Origin: Aureobasidium sp. EXF-3400
Lineage: Eukaryota > Ascomycota > Dothideomycetes > Dothideales > Saccotheciaceae
Direction of reading: 5' to 3'
NCBI GenBank assembly: GCA_024195585.1
Contig: SWBL01000286.1
Span: 1 to 64,000, forward strand
Length of the DNA: 64,000 nucleotides
Below, one piece after another: positions 20,487-32,040 of the stretch; position 1 is the first letter of the stretch, and every line of letters begins with the position of its first letter. The position numbers were made by a program, and so were the translations under genes. The notes under the pieces were generated by a model, which was not told the DNA's origin, made no database searches, and worked only from the letters and a program-made list of their open reading frames with translations.

Positions 20487-22636
20487 TCAAGCGTTGACAC
20501 CAACTATAGCCTTCCAAAGTGCCTCGTCTGTTTCACCCTTGGGCATAGCAGGTTCTTTCTCTTCGCTATACCCATCAAGCGGCAATCTCTCTGGGTAACA
20601 GACCGTTCCCTTTTTAGGCAACTCGCCAGTCTGGAAGTAGGTCCTGATAGCTCTAGCAGTGCAGAAACTTGAAGCGCTTGGTCAGGACACGAGTTCATAT
20701 GTCTGATAAGTGATTGAGAAAACTAACCTGACGGCAGAAGAGGAACAATGTCCTTCTGAATCTTGGTGCAAGACGACAGAACCATCAAAGCCCTTGGACA
20801 TTCTGTAAGCGTTACGGATGGGCGTAACGTTGTCAACAGTATTTCCAATGAACAGGATAGGGTGGTTGGTTGTTGCATTAAGGTGGCCGGTGTATGGCCA
20901 TTTGGGTCGAGCATGCCACTTTGCGGTCAGTATGTCACCACAACTCGGTAAGAGTGAGCTTCAACTTACTTGTGTGCAATGCATTCGAATCGTGGTCCAC
21001 ACATCTCCCATCATCTTGCTCTGTTTCATCGTGTCCTGTACATAGTCCCAGTACTCCTCCTTCGTCATGTTGGTCTGCGATTCGGCGTCGCTGCATAGTA
21101 CTGCTGCAGAGACTAGGCTCATAGCCTCTCCATCATAGTATGGATTACAAGCGTCAGAGTATGGTCCGTCTTTTTTGCATTGTTCAGGGAGACCTTGCTT
21201 GATTTGGGAGCTCTTTCCTCGTCTGCCTTGTACTAGAGCAGTACCGTTGCCCTTCTCAAGTTGCGCCATGGTTTCTGCGAGTGCATGGAACTGCATGAGA
21301 GGTCTGTAGGCAGTGGCCCAGAATAGCATCTTGAGATCTGTGTAAGTTGCCAGATCGGCACCGTGCTCATCTGTACCTGGCACACCGATAGGGTTATTCT
21401 TGAGGTTTTGCGTGATGTCAGAGAATCGCTGATAAATGAAGGCAGGCCCATCTTCGTCGTAGAGAGCGCAATTCTCAGGCCCGCCCTTCCAACAGTACTC
21501 GGCGAACTTGCCGATCTCCATGTCGGTATCTTGCAAATTACTGGTCCATCCGCCTTCGTAGTAGTCGAAGGAATCAACGACACCGTCCAGAATGACTCGC
21601 TTGACTCGTTCGGGGAACATATCAGCCAGTGTGGCACCAAGGACAGTGCCATAACTGAAGCCCCAGTATTGAACCATCTCTTCACCGGGCTGGTATCTGA
21701 CATGATCGGGCAGATTCTTTTCTGATTTGCCTGAAGACTTCAGAAGCTTGCGAGCCTCTTGCTCTCTCCATTCACCGTGCTTCTCGACGATCTCCACGAT
21801 ATCTCTTGCCACGGTAGTGGTTGACATGTGTTCACCAGCACCTGACTCGATGGCTTTCTTCGAGCATGAATCGGCCACAGTACGCACGAGTGTCCACAAG
21901 TTAGTGAACGCTGTATTGCTGCTACCAGGAGCGCCGTATGCTGCCATCTCCTTCTCGAAGCTCAAACGCTCGATGAAGTTAGGAAAGCACTGAAGATTAG
22001 GCCGTGTGTTGTTAACGCCACGGGGATCGAAACTGATGACGTCGAAGTACCTCGCTGTATCGTTGTCGGCATCCGGTCCAGCACTGACTATCGTTTGGGT
22101 GTGGTTGCCCCATCTAAGGACCTAGATGTATAGTCAGTATAGACTTTCTTCAATTGGAACTTTGGTAAGTACCAAGTTGACACCAGAACCACCAGGGCCA
22201 CCTAAGTCTCTAGTTAGCGAACGTGATAGTAGAATTACAAGTATCGCTGCGCTAGGACTTACCAGGGTTGAGAACCACGGCGCCGCCATATCTGCTATCA
22301 GTCACTGGAACAGTTGCAGGGACTTTAATCAGAGCGATCTCTGCAGTACGATTATCCGTTCCCTCTTCTGCGTTCCAGTCGAGAGGAACTTGTAGTCTAG
22401 CACATTGGAATCCACCGAAGCAGTCATGGTAAACCAGGGATTCGTTTGCAGGTGTCTGTTCAAATTATTATCGGCTCCATTGATCTTTTCAAACCCAAGT
22501 CTTTACTCACAGTCTGCCAAGAGAACTCAGACTTGGTTGGTAAGATGGGAGTTTGAGCGTTGCTTGGGATGGATCTGAATGGTTGCAAGAGATTCGTGTT
22601 GGCCAGCAAGAAAGCCGAAGCTTTGTCGAGAAGCAT
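20487..22636 (-). CDS. Alpha/beta hydrolase with TAP-like C-terminal domain (tripeptidyl-aminopeptidase-like)
   Basis: Six exons rebuilt in phase: 22636..22511, 22455..22263, 22201..22173 (29 nt), 22121..20970, 20918..20728 and 20667..20487; about 623 residues. Key features are the oxyanion-hole motif NPGGPGGSGV, split by the short third exon; FDVISFDPRG; the nucleophile elbow GFSYGTVLG near residue 270; and the C-terminal TAP-like domain with LFIGNTVDNVTP (catalytic Asp) and QDSEGHCS (catalytic His). This set matches the Streptomyces tripeptidyl-aminopeptidase/proline-iminopeptidase-like family, serine hydrolases that release N-terminal peptides or act as esterases. The N terminus (MLLDKASAFLLANTNLL) is only weakly signal-like, so secretion is uncertain. 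A 54-bp tandem duplication lies 10 bp upstream of the ATG. Confidence 0.85.
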
Positions 22637-22646
22637 GTTGACTGGA

Positions 22647-22754
22647 CTGATTCGATGTCCGAATGTCGAAAGAATACAATCTGAGATATAAGAATTCAAT
22701 CTGATTCGATGTCAGAATGTCGGAAGAACAGAACCTGAGATATAAGAATTCAAT
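22647..22754. repeat. 54-bp tandem duplication in the hydrolase 5' region
   Basis: Unit 1 is 22647-22700 and unit 2 is 22701-22754. They have equal length with 5 mismatches in 54 positions (about 91% identical). Each unit ends GAGATATAAGAATTCAAT. The pair lies immediately upstream of the ATG at 22636 on the minus strand, so it is in the leader or core promoter and may duplicate a regulatory or TATA-like element. Confidence 0.85.
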
Positions 22755-23193
22755 AGTTTGACCACGAATGTGTTGTTGCCTTGCTCATCACCTTGCAGGA
22801 GCGATCCTTCGTGCGGAGACATCGGATATTGATAGAGAAGGGCCTTGGCGGATTGGCGGGTTGATATAGCACCTTCCTAACGTGGAACAAATCGCATTCT
22901 GCTTCTGCCAGCTAACACAAGGACATGATTGATGTTCAGATCAGACGAAATATTGTAACAACAAAAGAGGAGATCGGTTTTATACATGTCTAACCACAAC
23001 ACCTAAGCCCCTCGAACGCCAATGCTTTTTACAAGACAAGTGCTCCAAGTCCCAATCATGTTGCAGTACAAAACCCACTGCCGAACAAGATCCCCATATT
23101 GTACAGTAAGAAGTTTTTGGTATCCCTAGGAAACGCCTGGTAAATGCAACTCGTAGATCAAACATCGTGAAAGAATGTTCCGATCAAAGGAGA
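22755..23193. other. Intergenic, no gene seen
   Basis: Space between the hydrolase promoter and the 3' end of the helicase gene. Nothing was recognised. Confidence 0.45.
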
Positions 23194-25365
23194 TTAGTAT
23201 CGGTCACCACCTCTGCTGAAGCCGCCGCTTCTGCTTTCTCCACCAAAGTTGAAGCTTCTATCAGCACCGCCTCTGCTAGCATAACCACCTCTACGCTCGC
23301 CACCGCCAAAGCCGCCACGTTCACCACGATCGCCGCCTCTGCTGTAACCGCCAGCACGGTCGCCTCCACCGTAACCGCCTCTGCGATCACCGCCGCGATC
23401 GCCGCCGAAGCCGCCACGACCAGAGCCTCCACTGCGGTCACTTCCATAGGAATAGGAACGGCTGCGACCGGGTCCGTAGCCGCCACGATCATTGCTGCGG
23501 ATGGGTCTGTCGTCAACATCGTCGAGGTTGCCCTCAATGATTCTGCCATCAATGTTCAGGCCAGGGACTCGTGAGAGGCCGACGCGACTGGCGAGCTTAG
23601 ATGAGATCTCTGGGGGAGTAGACATTCCCCAGGCGTAGCGTGAGAGGTTGTTGATGGCCTTGACGAGAGCCTTCTTGCGAATGAAGCCGTAGGTACCAAT
23701 GTAGCCTCTGTAAGCATCGGCCTTTGCCTGCATAGGAACACGCTTGTAGGCCTCAGCCACCTGGGACAGAATGGTGGCAGCTGATCTGGGAACGTCTGCC
23801 TCGCGGGTCATGTCCACGGATGCGGTGGCCAGAGAAGTGTCCTTCTGAAGAGGAAGGTTGTTGAGCTTGCGAGGAACCTCCTGGGCCTCGATCATGGGCG
23901 AGATCAACCAACCCTGACCCTCCTTGCCGGCACGAGCGGTACGACCGATACGGTGAATGTAGGTTTCGCGATCACGAGGCATACCAACCTGGATGACGTG
24001 GGTAACGTTGGGGAAGTCCATACCACGGGCAGTCACATCGGAGGAGACCAGAATACCAGAAGAGCACTTGCGGAAGTTATCGGAAGCGCGGGTACGCTGG
24101 ACCTGGGACAAACGAGAGTGGATCTCGAAGATGCGAGCAGGGTAGAGGGCAGTTGGTACGTCGCGGTAACGACTGCGAGAGCTCTGCTGAGGAACGACAG
24201 AGTCCTCGTCAACGGGAAGCTCAGTGAGAGCGGCAGAAGCCAGGGTAACTTCGGCAGTCGAGTTGAAGTAGACAATAGCCTTGAAGGGGCGACCGCCGGG
24301 CTGGTTGGCCTCGGCGATAGCGTTCTTGCTGAGCTCAACAATAGCAGGGATAGTGTTCTCCAGACCGTTGACGGTAACGAGGTGCTGAGGAACACGAGCA
24401 TGGGTGGGCTCCTCGTCGTCGCGCACAGTCTTGACAAAGTCGAATCCGGGTCTGAGAGTCTGCTTGACCAGTCTCTGAACCTCGTTGGGCACGGTGGCGC
24501 TGAACATGAGGGTCTGACGAGTCTTCTCCTCAGGCTTGGGCAGGAGTTCCATGATTTCCTGGATCTCGGGCCAGAAGCCTTGGTCGAGCAAACGATCGGC
24601 CTCATCGAAGACAAGGGCATCGAGACCAGGAGCCTCGACACCGGAGTACTTGTCGCTGAAGATGTCCTTCAGTCTACCAGGGGTACCGACCAGAATGTGG
24701 CAGCCCTCGCGCTGAATGGCGCGCAGGCCAGCGGACTTTTGTGTTCCTCCTACTGCCGTCTGTACAATGACCGAAGTGTTTGCAACAAGACGCTTTGCCT
24801 CGACGGCGATCTGTTCAGCCAGTTCACGGGTGGGCGAGACAATGATAGCGCGGATGTCGTCAGCAGTGGTCCTGTTACCTCTGCGAGCGGCGTAGCCTCT
24901 GGCGCGCTCACCGAGAGAAGGGTCGGTCTTGAGAATGTTCTGTAGGACGGGGATCAGGAAACCCAGAGTCTTGCCGGTACCGGTCTTGGCCTGAGCGAGA
25001 ATATCGTTTCCTTCCAGAGCCTGGTTGATGGTGGCGGTCTGAACCTCAGTCATGGTCTCGAGGCCCATATCCTTGATCAGAGTCTGGACAACTCCTTTGC
25101 TGACCAGCTGCCTCTGGCCCAATTCAGCAAAGGTTGTGATAGGACCATTGTCGTTGGGCTCCGACTGGAAACCAAGACCCTCTTCTTGTTCAGCAACGGC
25201 GGCGTTTTGTTGTCTCCATTGGCTGGTCTGGTGCAGGCTTCTGGTGATGAGTGCTGCGTTGTAAGGTCTTGAGATATTTGAAACGGCAGAGCTTCTGGTT
25301 GCGCTCGAGATTTGAGCGACACTGCGCGGCAGTACCGTAGAGCACCTTCTAAGAGCTCCCAGCAT
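23194..25365 (-). CDS. Mitochondrial DEAD-box RNA helicase, Mss116 type, with RGG tail
   Basis: Intronless gene for 723 residues. The N terminus is Arg/Ser-rich with no acids (MLGALRRCSTVLPRSVAQ), a mitochondrial presequence, and RSLHQTSQW resembles a processing region. Helicase motifs appear in order: AQAKTGTGKT (I), PTRELAEQ (Ia), VFDEADRLLD (II), FSATVP (III), VTARGMDFP (V), HRIGRTARAG (VI). After about residue 600 comes a Gly/Arg/Ser/Tyr-rich tail with many RGG/GGDRGG repeats, an RNA-binding low-complexity domain. Mss116-type proteins act as general RNA chaperones in group I/II intron splicing and mitochondrial translation. The tail's repetitive DNA produces long spurious frames on the opposite strand. 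Confidence 0.92.
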   Translation of the reverse strand: MLGALRRCSTVLPRSVAQISSATRSSAVSNISRPYNAALITRSLHQTSQWRQQNAAVAEQEEGLGFQSEPNDNGPITTFAELGQRQLVSKGVVQTLIKDMGLETMTEVQTATINQALEGNDILAQAKTGTGKTLGFLIPVLQNILKTDPSLGERARGYAARRGNRTTADDIRAIIVSPTRELAEQIAVEAKRLVANTSVIVQTAVGGTQKSAGLRAIQREGCHILVGTPGRLKDIFSDKYSGVEAPGLDALVFDEADRLLDQGFWPEIQEIMELLPKPEEKTRQTLMFSATVPNEVQRLVKQTLRPGFDFVKTVRDDEEPTHARVPQHLVTVNGLENTIPAIVELSKNAIAEANQPGGRPFKAIVYFNSTAEVTLASAALTELPVDEDSVVPQQSSRSRYRDVPTALYPARIFEIHSRLSQVQRTRASDNFRKCSSGILVSSDVTARGMDFPNVTHVIQVGMPRDRETYIHRIGRTARAGKEGQGWLISPMIEAQEVPRKLNNLPLQKDTSLATASVDMTREADVPRSAATILSQVAEAYKRVPMQAKADAYRGYIGTYGFIRKKALVKAINNLSRYAWGMSTPPEISSKLASRVGLSRVPGLNIDGRIIEGNLDDVDDRPIRSNDRGGYGPGRSRSYSYGSDRSGGSGRGGFGGDRGGDRRGGYGGGDRAGGYSRGGDRGERGGFGGGERRGGYASRGGADRSFNFGGESRSGGFSRGGDRY

Positions 25366-25567
25366 TGCGAAAGAAGAATATACACAAAAATGGAAGAATC
25401 AAGTGGATGTAGATTTGCAGGTTGAGGCGAAGGTAAATTTTAGAGAGACTTTCACATGGCGAGTCCGAGCGTCAGACTCCCCCGGACTTGCAAGTTGCCT
25501 CCGCCGATATCTTCCATCATTGTTCTTGGCCATATTTCAATGATAGCAAGACCTTTCGATATCCCTC

Positions 25568-26185
25568 TCATTGGTTGCGCCCCCTTGTCATGGGGAGTAC
25601 GTGACCTTCAGCAACCTCTTCCTGCATATCGCGCATACCCAAGTTCTGCTCGTAGAACTTCTTGCCCTCTCCCGGCGAAGCCATGAGCATTGCTCTCATC
25701 AGATGCGGCTTCGAATCGAGTATCTCCCGACAGCACGAAATCAGCCATTTTCCCACTCCCTTTCCTCGGGAGTCTGGTTCAACGTATACATCGGTCAAGT
25801 AAAAGACTGTGACATGATCCGTGACAAAACGAGCGAATCCCACCTGTTCTAGCTTGTCTGCTCCAGCGTTGTTTCTTTCAAACTCATTCGAGAAGTAAAA
25901 CGATGGATCCTCGAGTGAGGGTGAAGGCGTATCTGGCGATGATGGTTCCTCTGCTGTCTTGGCCGCTGGGAACGGTGGTTGTACAGTGTAAACACCCATC
26001 ACCAGTGAGCTGGATAGCATGTTTCGAAGGATTGCAGCGGGCATTGCTTTGGCCCAATACATGTCCTCCGATGCGTACGCATTGTTGACAAAGTCGTGTG
26101 AGATGTTGTTCAGGTCGGTCGATATGAGGTATTCTTGGTCAGAGATGGTTGTTCGCCATTCTCTCGGCTTTTGATATGAAGCCAT
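25568..26185 (-). CDS. GNAT-family N-acetyltransferase
   Basis: Single-exon gene for 205 residues starting at ATG 26185..26183 (MASYQKPREWRTTISD). The acetyl-CoA-binding motif A is clear: TDVYVEPDSRGKGVGKWLI, with the R/Q-x-x-G-x-G/A type loop RGKGVG. It is followed by KKFYEQNLGMRDM, the usual motif-B region. A Pro/Ser/Glu-rich insert (about residues 75-95) separates the N-terminal helices from the core. The substrate cannot be predicted; related fungal proteins are annotated only as acetyltransferases. It shares a ~280-bp divergent promoter with the orphan gene at 26466. Confidence 0.85.
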   Translation of the reverse strand: MASYQKPREWRTTISDQEYLISTDLNNISHDFVNNAYASEDMYWAKAMPAAILRNMLSSSLVMGVYTVQPPFPAAKTAEEPSSPDTPSPSLEDPSFYFSNEFERNNAGADKLEQVGFARFVTDHVTVFYLTDVYVEPDSRGKGVGKWLISCCREILDSKPHLMRAMLMASPGEGKKFYEQNLGMRDMQEEVAEGHVLPMTRGRNQ

Positions 26186-26465
26186 GCTGAAGACTCGATT
26201 GTGGACAGACTCTGTTGGTGGTCTTTGTCTTCTGAAGGTTCCTCGTCGTGATAAGACACGTCATGAAGCAGTCCCCTGCCGAGGCGTGACTCGAACAGTC
26301 GTTGGAAATATCCTTCCATGTCGCATACCGCGGCTGCAGCACCTCCAAAAGTTCTCAGTCAGGACGACCATTCAATACAAAGTGTCAGTGGTGTTTTTCC
26401 AGAGCCACAGACCTCCAACACGAGCCCAGACATCTCCGACATCCTATCAATTCCAAGTCTCCGCC

Positions 26466-27416
26466 ATGACCCTGACCGCGACACGGATGCAGCCGCCGCC
26501 CACAGCCGACAAAAGCTCACCGAAATATACAAAACCCGAACATGCGCAAGCTCAATCTTTACTCTTCCGTCTTCCTCATGAGATCCGCCATCTCGTCTTC
26601 TTGCTAGCTTTGGCAAAGCCTCTCTCTACCACCCTCCTCGACTCCTCCCACGATGACAGACTAGATGTAGAGCCCGCTCTTCTTTCTACCTGCCATCGCG
26701 TCCGCGCCGAGGCACTCCCTCTCTTCTACGGCACCAATGATTGGGTCGTCAAGACAAGGCGCGTAGGAGGCGATGCCGGTCGTCTGGATCCCATCAGCAA
26801 GAGGTTGATCACATACCAGTGCATACCTCGGTGGCCCGATGCTCTGCCAGACGATAAGATCGCTCTGATCAGATCCATCGTGGCCATTGGCTCAAGAGGT
26901 TCATACGTGGACTTCAAGGGCAAGTGGTGGGATGGTGACCGCGCTGCCTTTCGCTTGCAAAAGTCGCATGGACTCATCGGCTATCGCGTCGATGAGCTGG
27001 ACTGTCTTGATGAAGAGTTGGGTTTGCCGAAGCAACAGAAGGTCAGGGAAGCCTTCTGCAGCATACACCTCGTTGATCTACTCAACGCGAGAATGCGCAT
27101 CAATGCGCAAACTTCTCGCAACAAGTGGCTTTGGACGAAAGAACGTGTGCATGATCTTGCTTTCCTGCTATGATCTTTGCAACATACGCGTTGAATTGTT
27201 ATCACATGGGAACCTACTGACCTACAGGTCATCAACAACCTTTGCAGGACTTCTGCAAGGGCATTCGCGTCTTTCGAGACAACTGAAACCGTACGTTCCC
27301 TTATCCATTCTTACCATCCTGCCCACCTCCCCCAAAATGATGACTACACTTCGTTATCCCAGCTCACTTTGATGCAACAAATGTTGTACTTGATGCAAAC
27401 GCGATTCTGTTACTGA
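26466..27416 (+). CDS. Fungal orphan protein with an F-box-like/2EXR-like N-terminal region
   Basis: Starts at ATG 26466 (MTLTATRMQ), although the frame is open further upstream. The region LLFRLPHEIRHLVFLLAL followed by LLSTCHRVRAEALPLFYGTN is the pattern of the large, poorly characterised F-box-like family of ascomycetes: helix L-P-E-I-R, then 'L-x-x-C-R-x-x-EA-LP-x-FY'. I prefer a two-exon model: 26466..27146 joined to 27228..27416 (GTGCAT donor, ACTGAC branch, CAG acceptor, phase 0). It gives about 289 residues and a coherent end (RSLIHSYHPAHLP). Without splicing the frame stops at 27173 after 235 codons. No function is known. Confidence 0.65.
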
Positions 27417-27575
27417 TTTCCACACCTACACATCTCCTCTTCATACAATTCAATCTTTGAGATCGATCACTAACGATGAGGATTAGGACTCTCTACATGT
27501 TGGACACATTGTCGTTCCTCATCATCGTGATAACCACGTTTTGTGTACAAGTGACAATATATAACTTTGCTATAA

Positions 27576-29229
27576 TTATACTACCTTCTCCACCACAACT
27601 TCTTGCCTAGTCGACCCATCGTTCTCTGCTTCCGAAGATGACTGCAATGTCTGCCCCGTCGCCTTCTGATAAGTCCCTACCGAAAGGACCAGAGCGATAC
27701 AAGCGACAACAGCACAAACCCACATCGTTTTCGAAAAAGCCTTTGCATATACCACCCTCTCATCGGCCGCCTGTCCCAACTTTCCAGCCTTGAGAGCCAT
27801 AACGCCCACAACGGCAGACGAAGCCGCAATCCCAATACTACCTCCCAACACCCTAGCTTGCGCAACAATACCCTGCGCAACAGCCAGGTCCCTACCTTCA
27901 CATTGCAAAGCCGCCAGCAGCGTCGAGGTCGAAATTGACAAGCCCATCCCCAGGCCCAAAGGCACTTCAAAGCCGTAGGTCTTAGCTTGGATGCCGTGAT
28001 GGTTTGACAATGTGGACAGAAGGCCTGTTCCTAACGCCATCAAACTGTTTGCAATGGCCAATGCAGGAAAAGAGTGGTTGGCGGTGAGGCCGCCTAGCAT
28101 GCTGCCTATAGCTGCTGATACCAATAGTGGTAGCAATGCTACTCCAGCCGTAAGAGGACTAGTTCCATTGACGATTTGAAAGTGGAGGGGCAGACTGTAT
28201 ATGGCGTTGAAGTTCACAAAGCCGGTGAGTATGGTGATTACGACGGTGGATGTGTATACGCGTTGTTTCAGTAAGCGAGGGGGTAAGATGGTGGAGATAG
28301 AGTGGTTCGAGGCGAAGAGTTCCCAGGCCAAGAGGATCCACCAGCATACACAGCCTACTAGCAAAGGCGCGAGGAACAGAGCTGTGTCCCAAGGGTTTGG
28401 TTTGAGACCGGCTTGCTGGAAGGCGAAAACCACAAGAACAGAGGCGGCGATGAGGAGGAAGGAGCCCAAGAAATCGAGTTGTCTCCAGGAGCGACGGACA
28501 GGTTGCTTCATCATACTCTCAGTGGGCCAAGTGAGTAGAAACAGCACCACAGCAACAACAGCAACAGGGCCACTGTAAAGCGTCAGCAAAATGATCCAAA
28601 CTTTGATCAAACAACATCCACAACCGCACTTACTTGATCCAAAACACCCACCTCCAACTTGCAAACCTGGTAATCACTCCTCCTACCACTGGCCCCATCA
28701 CACCCGCCACAGCAACAACCAACCCAACAACAGCACCAATCCACTTTCTCTTATCCACACTAACGATCTCCGGCATAATAATCATCGTCAACGAATACAA
28801 TCCACTACCACCAACCCCCTGCACCGCTCTCAACCCCACCAACTGCATCAACGTCTTAGCAAACCCACACGCCAGCGAGAAAGTAAAGAAGATTGTAAAC
28901 GCAAGCAACCAGGCAGCACGACGACCAATGACATCGCTGAGATTGGCAAAGGGGACGGCGAAACTGAGGTATGAGAGAGTGTAGGAGAGAGCTACCCAGG
29001 TGGTTGTGTGAGGGGCAGAGAAGGAGGTGCTGATGCTGTAGAGTGCTGTTGCTACGATTGAAGTATCGAGGAGGGAGAGGAAGAGTCCGATGCAGAGGCT
29101 GGTGATGAGGAGTACGAGACGGCAGATTGGTATGTTGGGAGTCTCGATGATGGCCATGGATGTTGGTTGTTGGATTGAAGTTTCGTTCACCGTAAGTGCT
29201 TCTGATGCCTTGGGATCTTCCATGGTCAT
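27576..29229 (-). CDS. MFS transporter, drug:H+ antiporter (DHA2-like)
   Basis: Two exons, 29229..28634 and 28572..27576, with a 61-nt intron (GTAAGT donor, GCTGAC branch, CAG acceptor); about 530 residues. MFS signatures: LLDTSIVATALYSIS in the first helix, motif A SDVIGRRAAWL after helix 2, and the antiporter motif C-like GVMGPVVGGVI. Multiple further hydrophobic segments after the intron fit a 12-14-helix DHA2-type exporter, the group that includes fungal toxin and azole efflux pumps. The start chosen is the ATG at 29229 (MTMEDPKASEA); a second ATG lies two codons on. It is followed on the same strand by an alpha/beta hydrolase gene, but no wider cluster is visible. Substrate unknown. Confidence 0.88.
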
Positions 29230-29747
29230 AGAGGATAGTGATGCTCTATTTCCTGAACTTGCATCGACGAGGGTCACGCATTGATATACTTGCCAGCAAG
29301 CCGTCAGACGGACAATCTGTTGCACCTACCTTGCACCCCGAGAGGTACTTGAAGAGTCACACTCTTGAGAGGAGTCATACCCGAACACTGTTTTGGGAAC
29401 TCTCTGCGAGCTCCGAGTCACAGAACATGAGATTGCTGCAACCGATGTTCATATCGGATGGATTGTGAAGCCGCTTGCAATCCTGTCGGCCGTAAGCCTC
29501 GCATGGTGGCTGTGTGAGTGCTTCCATACATGTCTACGGACAGCCTGCTTAGACAGACACCCTCCATGAGAGTTTGCTCATGTAGTTCTCATTTACTCTG
29601 TTGTAGTCTTTCACAAGAATACGTCTACGCTGGTCAATTGTTCCGTTCGACATATCACCCGAGGATCCAACAGATGCATCTAGATTATTATTCCTTGAAA
29701 CCCATATTCGCATCTCATGTGAGGAACAACCCGAATCAACAGTCAAT
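29230..29747. other. Intergenic between transporter promoter and hydrolase 3' end
   Basis: No convincing ORF. It serves as the upstream region of the MFS gene and the 3' flank of the hydrolase. Confidence 0.45.
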
Positions 29748-30752
29748 CTACTCGAGTAACGTCCTCTTCAGAAAGTCGATCTCTCTAGCCACAAGCATCT
29801 CAAACTCATCACCCACAAACATGCTGAAGTGACCACCCGGCAGCATCTGGATCTCTTTCGGTTCTACCGCACGATTGTATGCTTCGAGCATGGCGTCTGT
29901 ACTGCATGCAACATCCCTCTTAGGCACATGCATCAACAGTGGCGTAGGTCCAATTCTGTGGATGCGGGAAGCTGGAAAGTAAGACTTCACTCCTTCGAGA
30001 CTGTGCTTTAGCGTCAGCAAGACATCTCAATGTGAATCTCGCGACGTACCTTCTGATTGTAACCTCATTCTTCCACCCAATCTTCTCAGCCCAAGGGGAG
30101 AAGAAGGCATAGCTCTCCGCATGGGGTAGTATGGCAGAGTCCATTGGATTCTCGACTACGACAGGTAGTCTTCCAGGCTCATTACCAGCTGCTCGGGAAA
30201 GTCGTTCTGTGAAAATTCAGTATACGAGGCTTGGTCGAGCCGGAGGTCCCTACCTTGAGCAAGCATCTCGTCTAGAGGGTCTTCGAAGTCCGACCTCGTG
30301 TTGTTCGAAATGATATCACCAGTGGTGAAGGGTGCTAAAGCGATGACCGTCTTGACACGGCGATCAACAGCACCAACCCAGAGTGCATGGCCACCGCCAT
30401 AGGAATAACCCCAGACACCAATCTTGGAAGCATCAATATCCTCTCGAGATTGAGCGTAGGTGATGGCGTCTTGTAGATCGCTGTTCTGATGTGTCGGCAC
30501 GATTTCGTTGCGAGGTTCATTCTCCTTCTGATTGCTAGCACCCCAACCGCGGTGATCATAAACCATGCATGCGATTCGCAGTGCAGAAGTCAGGCGTTCG
30601 GCCAAAGCTTCCAGATGCATTTCTTTGAGACAGGCAAAACCATGAGCCATTACCAGACAAGGAAGTTTACCATTCGCATCGGTTGGCTTAAAGATCCAGC
30701 CTCTTAGAGTGACATGGTCGATGGTCCTGAATTCGATGTCCGAGCGACTCAT
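29748..30752 (-). CDS. Alpha/beta hydrolase (dienelactone-hydrolase/S15-like)
   Basis: Three exons in phase: 30752..30254, 30206..30050 and 30000..29748, introns 47 and 49 nt; 302 residues. Features include MAHGFACLKEMHLEALAERL and YDHRGWGASNQ (oxyanion-side loop), the nucleophile elbow GVWGYSYGGGHAL with serine in G-Y-S-Y-G, and a C-terminal MLPGGHFSMF carrying the catalytic histidine. The start is ATG 30752..30750 (MSRSDIEFRTIDHV). Fungal members of this group are often found with secondary-metabolite genes as thioesterase- or hydrolase-like accessory enzymes. Here only the adjacent MFS gene on the same strand would fit that, so the role is left open. Confidence 0.85.
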
Positions 30753-32040
30753 TGTATCGCGCTGCCTTTGATGATGTTCGATGAGAAGAATTACAGCATT
30801 AGAAGTGGCAGAATGGGGCTGTTTTATATGTGTGCAGCTAGGCGCTGAGATGCGGCTTACTGTCAGCTCAGGTTCTTGATTTCCAATTCTCTGTCTAGAG
30901 CAGCTGTGTTGCACTAAGCGCTGACGTCAATATTCTTGTAAGATAGCAAGACTGTGCATCACATGAGAAGAGAAACGCAAGGCACCGTGGATGTGTGCAC
31001 ACTCATGCTCAATGAAGCCCATAAGATACAGTACCTTGAATCCGCTTACTCATGGTAGTCCTTATACCGATATGCACGATCTGCCGATGTCAGGTGGCAC
31101 AGAACTTGCTGCCGCACTCCGCTCGACTCTCGCTCGTGCAGTCCGGAAGACCCGCAGGCGTCGAGGATCTCAGATCGAGCGAGGCGAGATCGGATTAGAA
31201 ATTGGCAGATAGAGCCCGCGTTCAATGTCCGGATTCGACTAATGGTCCACTATACTCAGTGATTGAGTCTAGTAAAGTAGCCTAGGGCACATTCCCTGGT
31301 TATTGGATATGCCGGCAACATGTAGGCAGCCGTGGCACAAGGCTCAGAGGGACTTAGAGTTCTTGGATCTATGATTTTGGTGTCCAAGGAGCTTGATGTG
31401 CTGTATATTTCACTTTGGAAACCCTGATCAACGGCTCTCCAGGAGACAATGTCGTATGTAGATTCATCGTGTGTGCGACCAAAGTGTCCCGGCTATGGGG
31501 TTCTGGAAAGGCAAGGACCTGGATTGGGAGCGGGATCAGTCGGATAGCGACATTGTCGGGACCTGCAAAGGTACCCGAATTATGCAAAGAGAGGATCATG
31601 TACAGCTGCTTATATAGTAGACAGAAAAAAACCGAAAAAGCAGTTAAGGGTGTAAGCGAGTCGGGTAGTGAAATGCGCTGAAGATTGGATTGAGGTAGGC
31701 AGTTGATTAAATATTGAACGACGGAGTATTGTGACGATAAGGAGATGCATTTGGTGGCTGTCATGCAGAATTGTACAGCGCACGTGGTGTCGGAGAGGTC
31801 GAAGGGAGCGATTTTGGTTGATACAAAAGGAAGAAAGGAAGTCAGGGTGTCTTGAAGACCTTGACTTGATCGCAAAGCGTTTGTCAACGGTGCGAAGTAA
31901 AGAGTGGCGTCAGCGTCTCTCTGCCCCTCCTCTCTGTCGGCTGTGACTACAAGATCCATCCATCTTCTGCTGGAAACATCGCCGCCCTCTTTCGCATTTT
32001 ACGACTGCATCTCCCTCTTCATTTCAACCCACCACACAAT
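30753..32040. other. 1.3-kb intergenic, no gene supported
   Basis: A 196-codon minus-strand frame (31369-31959) exists but has no domain or motif I recognise and overlaps the RAD6 promoter, so it is not called. The last 80 bp before 32041 are pyrimidine-rich, typical of the RAD6 leader. Confidence 0.4.

Noticed and set aside
23184..23574. Long Ala/Thr/Val-rich frames on both strands over the helicase 3' end
   Set aside because: They are shadows of the RGG/GGDRGG repeat DNA of the Mss116-type helicase; composition is purely repetitive.
23953..24945. 330-codon plus-strand frame
   Set aside because: Antisense to the conserved helicase core, whose motifs are unambiguous on the minus strand.
31369..31959. 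196-codon minus-strand frame
   Set aside because: No recognisable motif, mixed composition, overlaps the RAD6 promoter; not enough to call a gene.
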